This document shows, one piece after another, positions 1 to 7,744 of a DNA stretch of 64,000 bases. Position 1 is the first letter of the stretch. Each line of letters begins with the position of its first letter. The translations under genes and the position numbers were made by a program. The stretch covers positions 124,001-188,000 of the forward strand of contig NZ_CP071611.1 of the NCBI RefSeq assembly GCF_017357225.1. Direction: 5' to 3'. This stretch comes from Rhizobium binae. Lineage in GTDB: Bacteria; Pseudomonadota; Alphaproteobacteria; Rhizobiales; Rhizobiaceae. The notes beneath the pieces were generated by a model. That model was not told where the DNA came from. It did not search any database and saw nothing but the letters and a program-made list of their open reading frames with translations.

Positions 1-79
1 CGCCAAACATCAGCGCGCGCCGGCGCTCGGCAAGGAAGAGACGCAGGATCGGCTTGAGGTCTGCAACAAATGTGCTCAT
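1..79 (-). CDS. cydC: CydC, N-terminal fragment (cut by window edge)
   Basis: Only the first 26 codons are visible, reading MSTFVADLKPILRLFLAERR and onward. The start codon overlaps the cydD stop as ATGA. A short basic N-terminus leading into a membrane segment fits the second half of the CydDC heterodimeric ABC exporter, which moves cysteine and glutathione to the periplasm and is needed to assemble cytochrome bd oxidase. The identification rests mainly on its coupling to cydD; the rest lies outside the window. CydAB genes would be expected further along. Confidence 0.8.
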   Translation of the reverse strand, partial: MSTFVADLKPILRLFLAERRRALMFG

Positions 80-1806
80 TCGGCTGCCTCCCGGATGATG
101 AGATCGGCGTCGATGCGCATGCTGCGATGCATGCGGGCAGCCAGCAGCGGGTCATGGGTCGCGACGATCAAAGTGCGGCCGCGCGCAAGCGAAAGCAGGC
201 TTTCCGTGACCTCGGCGGCGGTTGCGGCGTCGAGATGCGCGGTCGGTTCGTCGGCCAGGATGATCTTGAGATGCGGATTGCAGGCCGCGCGCGCGATCGC
301 AAGCCGCAGCGCCTCGCCGCCGGAAAGCCCGATTCCTGCTTCGCCGAGCGGCTGGCTGCCATAGGCATCGGCCACCTTCCCAAGTCTCGCGGCATCCAGC
401 GCTTTTGCCGCGTCGCTGCGCGTGATGCCCGGTCTGCCGAGCGAAATATTGCCGGTAATGGTGCCGGCGAAGATATGCGGCTTCTGGCCAATCCAGGCCA
501 TGCTACCGCGCAGAGCGGCCGCCGTATGACCCAAAAGCTCGACTCCGCCGATGACGATGCGGCCGCCGGTGCAGGGCGCCAGCCCCGCGATCAAAGAAAG
601 AAGCGTCGACTTGCCGGAGCCGCTGGCGCCGAGCAGCGCCAGATGTTCGCCGCCGGCGATCTCGAGGTGGAAACCGTCGAGAATCAGCGGCTCGTCGGCG
701 CCATAGCGAAAGGCGAGATTTTCAAGCCCGATGGCGGGCGCCTCCTCGCCGGCAGAGGCCATTGCCTGGCCAGAACCCTGAATGGACAGGTCGCCGGCGG
801 CAATGGAGTCCAGCGCTTTCAGCCCCGCTTCGCCCGCCGCCCGGTCGTGCCAGACGGCAGAGAGTTCGCGCAGCGGCTCGAAGAAAGCCGGCGCAAGCAG
901 CAGGATGAACAGGCCCTCGGTCAGGTCGAGGCGGCCCGACCAGGTGCCGAAGCGGATCTCGCCGAGCAGGCTGAATCCGACATAGACGGCAATCATCGCC
1001 ACACCAAGCGCGGCGAAAAGTTCAAGCACGGCCGAGGAGAGAAAGGCGATCTTCAGCACCGTCATGGTGCGTTTACGCAGCGCATCCGCTTCATCCCGCA
1101 GCCTGAGCGCAGTTGCGTCGACCGCATCGAGCGCGCGGATCGTTGCCAGCCCGCGCAGCCGATCGAGCAGGAAGCCGTTGAGACCGCCGGTCGCGACAAG
1201 TTGTCTTTCGCTGGCGGCCTGGGCACGCCAGCCGATCAGGGCCATGAAAACAGGGATCAGCGGCGCGGCGAACAACAGAACCAGTGCGGCGATCCAGGAA
1301 ACCGGCAGGATGACGGCAAGGATGACGAGCGGCACGAGGCTCGCCTTCATGCGCGCCGGTTGGAAACGAACGAGATAGGGAACGATGAGCTCGGCCTGCT
1401 CGCCGATAACGCTTGCGGCTTTGCCGGATGCCGGCCGGCCGCGATCGACAGGCGACGATATGGAAAGGGCCGAGACGGCGATCCGGCGTTTGCGGCTGAG
1501 TTCGGCGCGCGCGGCACGAAAGGCGAGGCGGCCGCCAGCCGCATCGAGACCGCTTCTCACCAATCCGAGGAGGAGAGTGCCGACAGCCGGCCAGAGAATG
1601 TCATGTAATCCGCCACCATCGGCGATGCGGCCTACGGCGATGGCCAACAACCCCGCCTGCGGGATCCAGATGGCGGCGGCCAGCGCCTGCAGCATCGCCG
1701 CCCTGCGCAGCCGGCCCTTCGCCGCGCGGCCACCCGGCAAGACGGCGGCGTCATCCCGTGGCCGTACCTCCGGTTCGTTTGTCGCGTCGAAGAAAGCTGT
1801 GCCCAT
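76..1806 (-). CDS. cydD: CydD, thiol reductant ABC exporter subunit
   Basis: 576 residues, the usual CydD length, with an N-terminal exporter transmembrane domain and a C-terminal ATPase domain. The Walker A motif is GASGSGKS, the signature is GLSGGE followed by ALRLAIARA, and Walker B is IILADEPTAHLD. With CydC it exports thiols to the periplasm for cytochrome bd assembly, which supports respiration at low oxygen. The start lies 4 bp after the stop of the upstream regulator and the end overlaps cydC as ATGA, so the three genes form one operon. An FNR-type box upstream agrees with microaerobic expression. Confidence 0.93.
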   Translation of the reverse strand: MGTAFFDATNEPEVRPRDDAAVLPGGRAAKGRLRRAAMLQALAAAIWIPQAGLLAIAVGRIADGGGLHDILWPAVGTLLLGLVRSGLDAAGGRLAFRAARAELSRKRRIAVSALSISSPVDRGRPASGKAASVIGEQAELIVPYLVRFQPARMKASLVPLVILAVILPVSWIAALVLLFAAPLIPVFMALIGWRAQAASERQLVATGGLNGFLLDRLRGLATIRALDAVDATALRLRDEADALRKRTMTVLKIAFLSSAVLELFAALGVAMIAVYVGFSLLGEIRFGTWSGRLDLTEGLFILLLAPAFFEPLRELSAVWHDRAAGEAGLKALDSIAAGDLSIQGSGQAMASAGEEAPAIGLENLAFRYGADEPLILDGFHLEIAGGEHLALLGASGSGKSTLLSLIAGLAPCTGGRIVIGGVELLGHTAAALRGSMAWIGQKPHIFAGTITGNISLGRPGITRSDAAKALDAARLGKVADAYGSQPLGEAGIGLSGGEALRLAIARAACNPHLKIILADEPTAHLDAATAAEVTESLLSLARGRTLIVATHDPLLAARMHRSMRIDADLIIREAAE

Positions 1807-1810
1807 GGCG

Positions 1811-2389
1811 CTAACTCTTGTTCGCAGGATTCGGCCGGCGGGTGCGGCCGAGCGAGATGACCCGGTCCTTGGCCTCCAGAAGCTTTGTCACTTTCGCGCC
1901 AAGCGAGAGTAGCGTTGCGAGCCTTTCTGTTTCAAGTTGTTTTACATCCTCGTACCAATGCGTCAGCTGTTCGATCAGCGTGTGCATCTCGCCCATGCGC
2001 TCCTGCGCATAGCGCTCGGCTTCGCTGGCGGGGCGCTGCATCAGGATTTCGCGCAGAACCGACAGCGTCGGATCGACCTCGCGCTTCTTTCGCTCCTCGG
2101 CGAGCGTCCGCAATATCTGCCAGACATCATCCGGCGTGGTGAAGAAATCGCGGCGGTCATCCGGCTTGTGCTTGAGAAGCACGAGGTTCCAGGCCTGCAA
2201 TTCGCGCAGGCTCATCGAGACATTGGAGCGCGAGATGCCGAGGGAATCGGCGATTTCTTCCGCGCAGAGTGGGGCAGGGGAGACGAAGAGCAGGGCATAG
2301 ATCTGGCCGACCGTGCGGTTGATTCCCCAGCGAGAACCCATTTCGCCGAAATGGAGAACGAAGGACTGGACAAGAGGCGGAAGGTTCAT
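1811..2389 (-). CDS. GbsR/MarR-type transcriptional regulator of the cyd operon
   Basis: About 192 residues from the chosen ATG (MNLPPLVQSF). A longer reading frame exists upstream, but it would run through the promoter and the 20-bp palindrome, so it was not used. A winged-helix DNA-binding segment (EEIADSLGISRSNVSMSLRE) follows the N-terminal helix typical of GbsR-like proteins, and the C-terminal half is a charged helical dimerisation region. It is the first gene of a regulator-cydD-cydC operon with a 4-bp gap to cydD. It probably binds the palindrome just upstream of its own start and controls the operon; the effector is unknown. Confidence 0.85.
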   Translation of the reverse strand: MNLPPLVQSFVLHFGEMGSRWGINRTVGQIYALLFVSPAPLCAEEIADSLGISRSNVSMSLRELQAWNLVLLKHKPDDRRDFFTTPDDVWQILRTLAEERKKREVDPTLSVLREILMQRPASEAERYAQERMGEMHTLIEQLTHWYEDVKQLETERLATLLSLGAKVTKLLEAKDRVISLGRTRRPNPANKS

Positions 2390-2411
2390 GGTCGTTTCCG
2401 TTGCGTCTGTG

Positions 2412-2462
2412 ATTTCAGAAATTTCTGAAATTACTATACAGACTTTCGGACCCGGCCGACAA
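2412..2462 (-). promoter_or_regulatory. Proximal cyd-operon promoter with 20-bp perfect palindrome
   Basis: On the minus strand a -35-like TTGTCG (2457-2462) lies 18 bp from a -10-like TATAGT (2433-2438). The perfect palindrome ATTTCAGAAATTTCTGAAAT (2412-2431) follows directly and would cover the transcription start, a repressor position. It sits 22 bp before the ATG of the GbsR/MarR-type gene, so autoregulation is the simplest reading. The palindrome is seen directly; the binding protein is inferred. Confidence 0.65.
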
Positions 2463-2519
2463 TCTGCAAGGCGGCCCTGCGTCAATTTGGATGCCCGTCG
2501 GTTCGTTGGTCGTGCACCA

Positions 2520-2561
2520 TATATAGCCTGGCCGGCCACCGCTGGATTTGACTTAAGTCAA
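2520..2561 (-). promoter_or_regulatory. Distal FNR/FixK-type promoter of the cyd operon
   Basis: TTGACTTAAGTCAA (2548-2561) is a perfect palindrome that fits the TTGA-N6-TCAA anaerobox. A -10-like CTATAT/TATATA lies at about 2520-2526, with its centre 31-32 bp from the box centre. This is the class II FNR geometry with the activator near -41.5. Transcription would start near 2512, leaving a leader of about 120 nt that contains the proximal palindrome. Cyd genes are classic targets of FNR-family regulators. Confidence 0.65.
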
Positions 2562-2587
2562 GTTCGCAGCAATTTGCGAGGTGACGC

Positions 2588-2619
2588 AAAAACGCCCGGC
2601 AACGTGTTACCGGGCGTTT
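2588..2619 (-). terminator. Rho-independent terminator downstream of the HupE-like gene
   Basis: A 10-bp perfect stem (2590-2599 with 2610-2619, GC-rich core CGCCCGG/CCGGGCG) has a 10-nt loop. On the minus strand it runs into five T residues. It lies 58 bp after the HupE-like stop and before the cyd regulatory region, so it separates the two minus-strand units. Confidence 0.85.
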
Positions 2620-2677
2620 GTGACTGCGATATCAGGTGCGGCCGCCCACTGCGGAGGCGGCTGGAATGGCGTCCGGT

Positions 2678-3277
2678 TCAGATCAAGCCGGACAGGATGC
2701 CGACGCCGGCGAGGGCAGCAATGCTGCCAGCCGTGCGCGTCACCAGGACGCCTTGACGTTCGCCGGCGCGCCCGACAACGTAGCCAAGTGCGAGGCCAGC
2801 GGCGTGCAGCAGTGCGGTCGCGACCATGAAACCGGCGGCATAGGCGGCGCCAGCAGCATTTTCCGGCATTTCAGCGCCGTGCGCGTGACCGTGGAAGATG
2901 GCGAAAAGACCGATGAGACCGGCCGCTACAGCGAGCGGCGCCTTGACGTTGAGCGCCACGATGGCGCCGAGGATGACGACCGAGAGCGCAATGCCGGTTT
3001 CAACGAAGGGAACATTGATGCCGGCCACCCCGAGAGCGCCGCCGAGCGCCATCACCAGAACGAAGGTCGTCGGCACGAGCCAGGTGGCGCGACCGCCAAG
3101 CTGAAAGGCAAATACCCCGACCATCACCATTGCGAGCATATGATCGAGGCCGGACATCGGATGAGCAAAGCCATGGCTGAAGCCGGCAGTTTCGCCGATG
3201 GCGGGATGGGCCGAGGCGACGGCCGGAAGCGCTGCGGCGGCCAAGGCAACAAGGACGCTCTTGAGTGCTGATTTCAT
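2678..3277 (-). CDS. HupE/UreJ-family membrane protein
   Basis: 199 residues from the ATG of MKSALKSV, chosen because GAGGAA lies 7 bp upstream; a TTG six codons earlier is less likely. It has a signal-like N-terminus cleaved near ASA/H, a conserved HPxxGLDH-type segment (HPMSGLDHMLAMV) and about six hydrophobic helices. HupE/UreJ proteins are thought to move nickel or related metals for hydrogenase or urease maturation. No hydrogenase or urease gene is visible here, so the metal role is by family only. It is a single-gene unit with its own terminator. Confidence 0.85.
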   Translation of the reverse strand: MKSALKSVLVALAAAALPAVASAHPAIGETAGFSHGFAHPMSGLDHMLAMVMVGVFAFQLGGRATWLVPTTFVLVMALGGALGVAGINVPFVETGIALSVVILGAIVALNVKAPLAVAAGLIGLFAIFHGHAHGAEMPENAAGAAYAAGFMVATALLHAAGLALGYVVGRAGERQGVLVTRTAGSIAALAGVGILSGLI

Positions 3278-3409
3278 TGCTCGATTCCTCGTCAAACTAC
3301 AAATTCCTGCGGCGGCCGAACATCGGCATGGCTCAACGTCGCGTGCAACACGCTAGATCAAGGAATTTGCGTCGTCAACGAAAAACCTGCTAAATGCCAA
3401 CCAATTCAA

Positions 3410-3428
3410 TTGCTTATCCGATAGGCAA
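3410..3428. promoter_or_regulatory. 19-bp near-perfect inverted repeat between divergent genes
   Basis: TTGCTTATCCGATAGGCAA pairs as TTGC-t-TATC-c-GATA-g-GCAA with a single mismatch. It lies in the 297-bp gap between the HupE-like gene (minus) and the hydroxyacid dehydrogenase gene (plus), about 146 bp before the dehydrogenase start. The spacing of the arms suits a dimeric regulator. Nothing identifies the protein, and the rest of the gap shows no other clear feature. Confidence 0.35.
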
Positions 3429-3574
3429 ATGCCGCTTTCGATTGCTTTCGCCTGACGCCAGACTGCGCAGGACCGGAGCGTTTCGACCAAAACGCACTCA
3501 TATTCCGCTTCGCCAACTGGAAAGGGCTCTGCCCAGCAGCTATCAATCGTCGACTGAGACAGAGAGGGATGCCC

Positions 3575-4606
3575 ATGACCAATACCGAACGGCCGCTGGC
3601 GATCAGTGCGCCCGAACCGCGCACGCTCGATCTGATCTTCACCGACAAGGCGCGCGCCGAACTGCATGCGAAATACCAAATCGTCGAAGCCGACCCGGAA
3701 AATATCGCCGGCCTCGGCGACGAGATCCTCGGCAGGACGCGTTACATCATCGGCCAGCCGCCGCTTTCGGCCGAAACGCTTGCCAGAATGCCGGCCCTGC
3801 GCTCGATCCTCAACGTCGAGAGCAATCTCCTGAGCAATATGCCCTATGACGTGCTCTTCCAGCGCGGCATTCATGTCGTGACGACGGGCCAGGTCTTCGC
3901 CGAACCGGTCGCCGAAATCGGCCTCGGCTTCGCCCTGGCCTTGGCGCGCGGCATCGTCGACGCGGACGTCGCCTTTCGCGAGGGCCGCGAGCTCTGGGGC
4001 GGGGAGGGCAATGCGAGCGCGCGGCTCGTCGCCGGTTCCGAGATCGGCATCATCGGCTTCGGCGATCTCGGCAGGGCGCTGCGCCGGGTGCTTTCCGGCT
4101 TCAGGGCGCGCATCAGGGTCTTCGATCCTTGGCTGCCCCGTTCGATCCTCGAGGAAAACGGCGTCGAGCCCGCAAACCTCGAGGATGTGCTGACGAAGAG
4201 CGATTTCGTCTTCGTCGTCGCGGCCGTCACCAGCGAAAACAAGGGATTCCTTGGCGCCGAAGCCTTCGCCAGCATGCGCAAGGGCGCGGCCTTCATCCTG
4301 CTCAGCCGCGCCGATGTCGTCGATTTCGATGCGCTGATTGCCGCCGTCTCGTCGGGCCACATCGTCGCGGCGAGCGACGTCTACCCGGCGGAGCCGCTGC
4401 CGGCCGGACATCCAGTGCGCAGCCTCAAAGGCTTCATCCGCTCAGCACACCGAGCCGGCGCGCTCGACGGCGCCTTCAAGAAGATGGGCGACATGGTGCT
4501 CGAAGACATGGACCTGATGGATCGCGGCCTGCCGCCGATGCGCTGCAAACGCGCCGAACGCGAGACGGTCTCGCGCATGCGCTCCAAACCGGTCGCGGTC
4601 AACTGA
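3575..4606 (+). CDS. D-2-hydroxyacid dehydrogenase (NAD-binding)
   Basis: 343 residues. The second ATG (MTNTERPLAI) was chosen because GAGAGGG lies 6 bp upstream of it, whereas it almost touches the first ATG. The nucleotide-binding loop is GIIGFGDLG at about 158-166. The family catalytic residues are Arg245 (LLSRADVVD), Glu273 (PAEP) and His292 (SAHRAG), in the standard R-E-H order. Such enzymes reduce 2-keto acids or oxidise D-2-hydroxyacids (glyoxylate reductase, phosphoglycerate dehydrogenase and relatives); the substrate cannot be told. It is a single-gene unit, convergent with the Tim44-domain gene. Confidence 0.88.
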   Translation: MTNTERPLAISAPEPRTLDLIFTDKARAELHAKYQIVEADPENIAGLGDEILGRTRYIIGQPPLSAETLARMPALRSILNVESNLLSNMPYDVLFQRGIHVVTTGQVFAEPVAEIGLGFALALARGIVDADVAFREGRELWGGEGNASARLVAGSEIGIIGFGDLGRALRRVLSGFRARIRVFDPWLPRSILEENGVEPANLEDVLTKSDFVFVVAAVTSENKGFLGAEAFASMRKGAAFILLSRADVVDFDALIAAVSSGHIVAASDVYPAEPLPAGHPVRSLKGFIRSAHRAGALDGAFKKMGDMVLEDMDLMDRGLPPMRCKRAERETVSRMRSKPVAVN

Positions 4607-4609
4607 AAA

Positions 4610-4639
4610 GCCGCCCAGCTGACCGGCAGCTTGAGCGGC
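4610..4639. terminator. Hairpin between convergent genes
   Basis: Nested inverted repeats (GCCGC/GCGGC outside, AGCTG/CAGCT inside) fill the 49-bp gap between the convergent dehydrogenase and Tim44-domain genes. There is no T run, so factor-independent termination is uncertain. Confidence 0.35.
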
Positions 4640-4655
4640 ATGACAAGAGGTTTCG

Positions 4656-5657
4656 TTAAGCGGCGCGCTGGCCGGTGCCCTGGATCGCGGCGAGCTTCCA
4701 ATCCGCGCCCGGCTTGCGCACGAAGGTCCAGATTTCGGTGCTTTCGCTCGGGCGGCGGTCGTCGCCGGAAACTACCCGGCCGCTGTCGCGTTCGACCATG
4801 GCATCGATCGAGGAGTAACGCATGGCGAGAGTTGCATACTCCTGGCCGTTTTCGCGCCAGGCCTCGGCGATATCGCCCTGCAGCAGCTTGACGTCGGAAA
4901 CGCGGTTGCGCACGCCGTTGGTGGCGTTTTCGCCGAGCTCCTCGGCAAGATAGGACATGGCTTCCGGCGTCGTCAGCCGGCGCAGCGTGCCGTAATCCTC
5001 GGCACCGTAAGCGGTTTGAACGTTGGTCAGCAATTCCTCGAATTGATCGAGGTCGGCTTGGGTCAGCCCGATCTCATCGCCCGGCCGGTTGCCGCGCGAC
5101 TGCCCGCCGAAACCGGCGCCCGAACCGATCGCCGGGATCTGGAAGGACGAATTTTTCGTGGGAGACATGCTATAGGAGCGGCTCTGGCCACCGACACCAT
5201 AGGAGGGCTGGCGGCGGTTGGCGAAATAGCGCATCGCCAGCATGATGCCACCGCCGATCAACGCAATCTGCAGCAACATGCCGAGCAAGCCGAAACCGCC
5301 GCCGAAACCGTGACCGAGCAGCATACCGAGAAGGCCGCCGGCAATCAGGCCGCCGATCATCGATCGGCCGAAGCCGTTGAAGAAACCAGGGCGCTGCTGG
5401 GCGTAGCCGGGCTGCTGGGTGTTATAGGGCGCGGTCGTCTGCGGGCGCGGCGTCATCGAGCGTTCGATCGGCGCAGCCGGGGCAGGTGCGGTGCGAGTGA
5501 CGGGAGGGGCGCTGAAAGTCCGCGTGCCGCGGCTTCCGAATCCACCGAAACCACCGGCGCGGCGCGCATCGGCATCACTGATCGTGGCAAAAACGGTAGC
5601 GCTCGTCAGTACGGCAATGGCTGCGATTCTGGCAAAACGCGAAACGGCACTCGGCAT
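4656..5657 (-). CDS. Tim44-like domain membrane protein
   Basis: 333 residues starting at MPSAVSRF, chosen because AGGAG lies 8 bp upstream. Order of parts: signal peptide ending near ADA; a low-complexity Gly/Pro/Thr/Gln-rich linker; a Gly-rich hydrophobic segment of two possible helices (GGLIAGGLLGMLLGHGFGG and the following LLGMLLQIALIGGG); then a C-terminal Tim44-like domain starting near the LTQADLDQFEELL segment. Bacterial Tim44-domain proteins are envelope proteins of poorly known role, possibly in protein transport or membrane homeostasis. Single-gene unit. Confidence 0.85.
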   Translation of the reverse strand: MPSAVSRFARIAAIAVLTSATVFATISDADARRAGGFGGFGSRGTRTFSAPPVTRTAPAPAAPIERSMTPRPQTTAPYNTQQPGYAQQRPGFFNGFGRSMIGGLIAGGLLGMLLGHGFGGGFGLLGMLLQIALIGGGIMLAMRYFANRRQPSYGVGGQSRSYSMSPTKNSSFQIPAIGSGAGFGGQSRGNRPGDEIGLTQADLDQFEELLTNVQTAYGAEDYGTLRRLTTPEAMSYLAEELGENATNGVRNRVSDVKLLQGDIAEAWRENGQEYATLAMRYSSIDAMVERDSGRVVSGDDRRPSESTEIWTFVRKPGADWKLAAIQGTGQRAA

Positions 5658-5742
5658 TCCTTGGTCTCCTGTCATGCACAATCACGGCATGTCGAGAGCT
5701 AATATAGGTAGTCTTTCCCGGGTTTGAAGTTCTTCGGCAGCT

Positions 5743-6201
5743 TTACTGGCAGACATCGACCCAGCGCGCGCCGGTCAGCTCCGCCAATCGGCCGGTGGCG
5801 ATGCGCACGGCCGAATTGGTCGAGCCGGCCGCAGGCACGACTTCATCGAAGCGCTTCAGCGAGACGTCGCAGTAAATCGGCAGCGGCGAAGGCAGGCCGA
5901 ACGGGCAGACGCCGCCGACAGGATGGCTCGTCACTGCCACGACCTCCTCCGCATCGAGCATGCGCCCCTTGGCCCCGAACGTATCCTTGAACTTGCGATT
6001 GTCGAGCCGCGCCGTGCCACCGGCGACGACCAACATCGCCTGCTCGCCGACGCGCAGGCAGATCGTCTTGGCGATCTGGGCCGGTTCGACGCCGTGGGCT
6101 TCGGCAGCAAGCGCCACCGTCGAGGAGCTCTCGGCGGTCTCGATGATTTCGATATCGGGTGCATGGGCGCCGAGGAAGGCGCGAACGGATTCAAGGCTCA
6201 T
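5743..6201 (-). CDS. YbaK/EbsC-type aminoacyl-tRNA deacylase
   Basis: 152 residues, the normal size of a free-standing YbaK/ProX domain. Family hallmarks are the lysine in QIAKTICLR, the DNRKFK segment and the GGVCPFGLP loop. These enzymes hydrolyse mischarged aminoacyl-tRNA, for example Cys-tRNA(Pro) or Ala-tRNA(Pro). It is transcribed alone on the minus strand. The upstream side borders a region of gene debris. Confidence 0.9.
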   Translation of the reverse strand: MSLESVRAFLGAHAPDIEIIETAESSSTVALAAEAHGVEPAQIAKTICLRVGEQAMLVVAGGTARLDNRKFKDTFGAKGRMLDAEEVVAVTSHPVGGVCPFGLPSPLPIYCDVSLKRFDEVVPAAGSTNSAVRIATGRLAELTGARWVDVCQ

Positions 6202-6720
6202 GGGACAGGATACTTCGAAAAAGAACCGAGTCTAAAAACGCCGCGCGGTGATGTGGCCATGGAAAATTCACGCATTGCTACCTAGCCGGATATTCCAGAA
6301 ATTTCAATCAGGCGGCCGCCATCGAGTGGTTCTGGGACACCGCACCATCTGGGGCTCTGTGGCATTACTGCACGAATACCCGCTAAGGGAAATCGACTTG
6401 TTGGGATCGAAGTGGTTCGCGCGGATTGGCCTGAATCGTTCGAAGGGCGGTCAATTGCGCTCCAGAGGTAATCGCCGATGAGTATACACCAATGGCAGCG
6501 GCGCGACTGGGACAACAGCGTTCCTGCCGCAAGCGGTGCGGGGTCGATCGCGTCACTGCCGACGCCGAGCCATCGAGACGGGCGTCTCCTCCTGTTAATC
6601 TTTGTCAGCTTGCCGGATTGCGCGCGGTGACGATTCACGCCGCACCGTCGATTATTACCGACCGCTCGCCGGGGCGGTCCGCGAAGGCGGCACGAACCGC
6701 GGCCGAGGCGCGGGCGCGGA

Positions 6721-7101
6721 TGTCGTCTGGCTGATCAGCAAGCGCGCGCCAGCGGGCCGACTTCGAGTGTCACTGTCGTCGAGGGCCGGATCACCGGGAT
6801 CGGCCATCGCGGGGGCCATAGCGCCACCGTCAAACTCAATACCGGCCCCGATGTCGCGGTCGACATCCTGTTCGCTCATCCGCGCAACAAGCCGTCCGCC
6901 AGCCTGCATGAATCACTGGGCCTCGCCACAGTCGATACGCCCAGCGGCATCGCCCTCAAGGTCGATGAGCGCCGCGAGACCGGCATCCCCGGCATCTACG
7001 CCGCCGGCGACCTCGCCAACCCCGGAATGCCCTCGGTCACCACGGCATCATGGCAAGGCGCGATGGCGGGTATTTTCGCCCAGCAGTCGATGCTGGTTTG
7101 A
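6721..7101 (+). pseudogene. Thioredoxin-reductase-like oxidoreductase, C-terminal remnant
   Basis: A frame open from about 6721 to the TGA at 7099-7101 encodes the C-terminal third of a pyridine-nucleotide-disulfide oxidoreductase of the small TrxR-like type. It contains VTVVEGRITGIG, an ESLGLATVDTP segment and the FAD-binding end GIPGIYAAGDLANPG followed by ASWQGAMAG. The N-terminal FAD and NADPH loops and the CxxC centre are absent, and the frame has no plausible start. 6202-6720 just upstream holds nothing I can identify. It is a dead 5'-truncated gene. Confidence 0.7.
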
Positions 7102-7156
7102 GAGCAGAGAATCTCTTCCCCGGTTGCCGCGGGCTGTCATATTCTGGAGGTTGCGG

Positions 7157-7210
7157 GCAGCGGACGACTGGGCGATCTACCTCGCCAAGACAGCCGGCCG
7201 CAATCGTGTG
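7157..7210 (+). pseudogene. GGDEF-domain remnant
   Basis: This short stretch reads AADDWAIYLAKTAGRNRV. It matches the conserved end of GGDEF diguanylate cyclase domains (ALYxAKxxGRNRV). Nothing upstream keeps the frame or encodes the GGDEF active site, so it is only a scar of a deleted gene between two other remnants. Confidence 0.55.
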
Positions 7211-7316
7211 GTTACGCAGTCACCTGTCGATCGACCTTGCCTAGCCCTGCAACCTTCGTGCACTCCGGATCCGGAAAAAAGACACGCCTCCATCGGCTTG
7301 AGGGTGGTCGTCGTCG

Positions 7317-7605
7317 ATGCCCTTCCTCGATGCGCAGCCGCGCACCATTCGGTTCGAGCCGCCCGACGTTTATGATAGAGCCCTGGCGCATTACGCGCTG
7401 TCTGTCGAGGATGTCGCTTTCGCCAAGGCGCATCGCCGATCGCATAATCTCCTCGTCATCAGGCCATCATCCTGTGGAACACCGTCTATCTCGCCACGCT
7501 GTAGATTACGTGCGCGGCCAGGGTATCGCTATTTCGGACGAGCTGCTTCCAGGTCGCACCGCTCCCACGGGCTCATATCGCGCTCACCGACGATCTCTGA
7601 AACGA
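7317..7605 (+). pseudogene. Tn3-family transposase remnant, internally deleted
   Basis: An N-terminal piece (YALSVEDVAFAKAHRRSHNL, about 7380-7450) resembles the start of Tn3-family transposases. It is followed at once, in another frame (7463-7504), by AIILWNTVYLATL, the conserved ILWNTVYL motif near the C-terminus. Then come DYVRGQGIAISDELL (about 7505-7549) and AHIALTDDL (up to about 7605) in further frames. Most of the roughly 1000-residue protein, including the DDE centre, is missing and several frameshifts separate the pieces. I did not find terminal inverted repeats. Confidence 0.65.
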
Positions 7606-7744
7606 AATTGACCGACCCCTCGAACGTTTCAGGCCGATCCGCGCGAATCGCTTCAATCCAGAGAACTTCAGATTCCCTTAGCGGGTATTATTGCAGAAAC
7701 TCCCACGGAGCCCCAATCTGCCTGAGTCCTTTGAGGATCACAAA

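Noticed and set aside
70..1608. 512-codon open frame on the plus strand opposite cydD
   Set aside because: It is antisense to a clear CydD reading frame with all ATPase motifs, has an Arg/Ala/Gly-rich composition typical of GC-rich shadow frames and no recognisable domain.
3353..4411. 352-codon minus-strand frame opposite the hydroxyacid dehydrogenase
   Set aside because: The plus strand carries the full dehydrogenase motif set; the minus frame has no family features.
6283..6300. Sequence TTCCAGAAATTTCAATCA resembling the cyd palindrome
   Set aside because: Only 13 of 18 positions match and it is not symmetric; it lies in degraded sequence.
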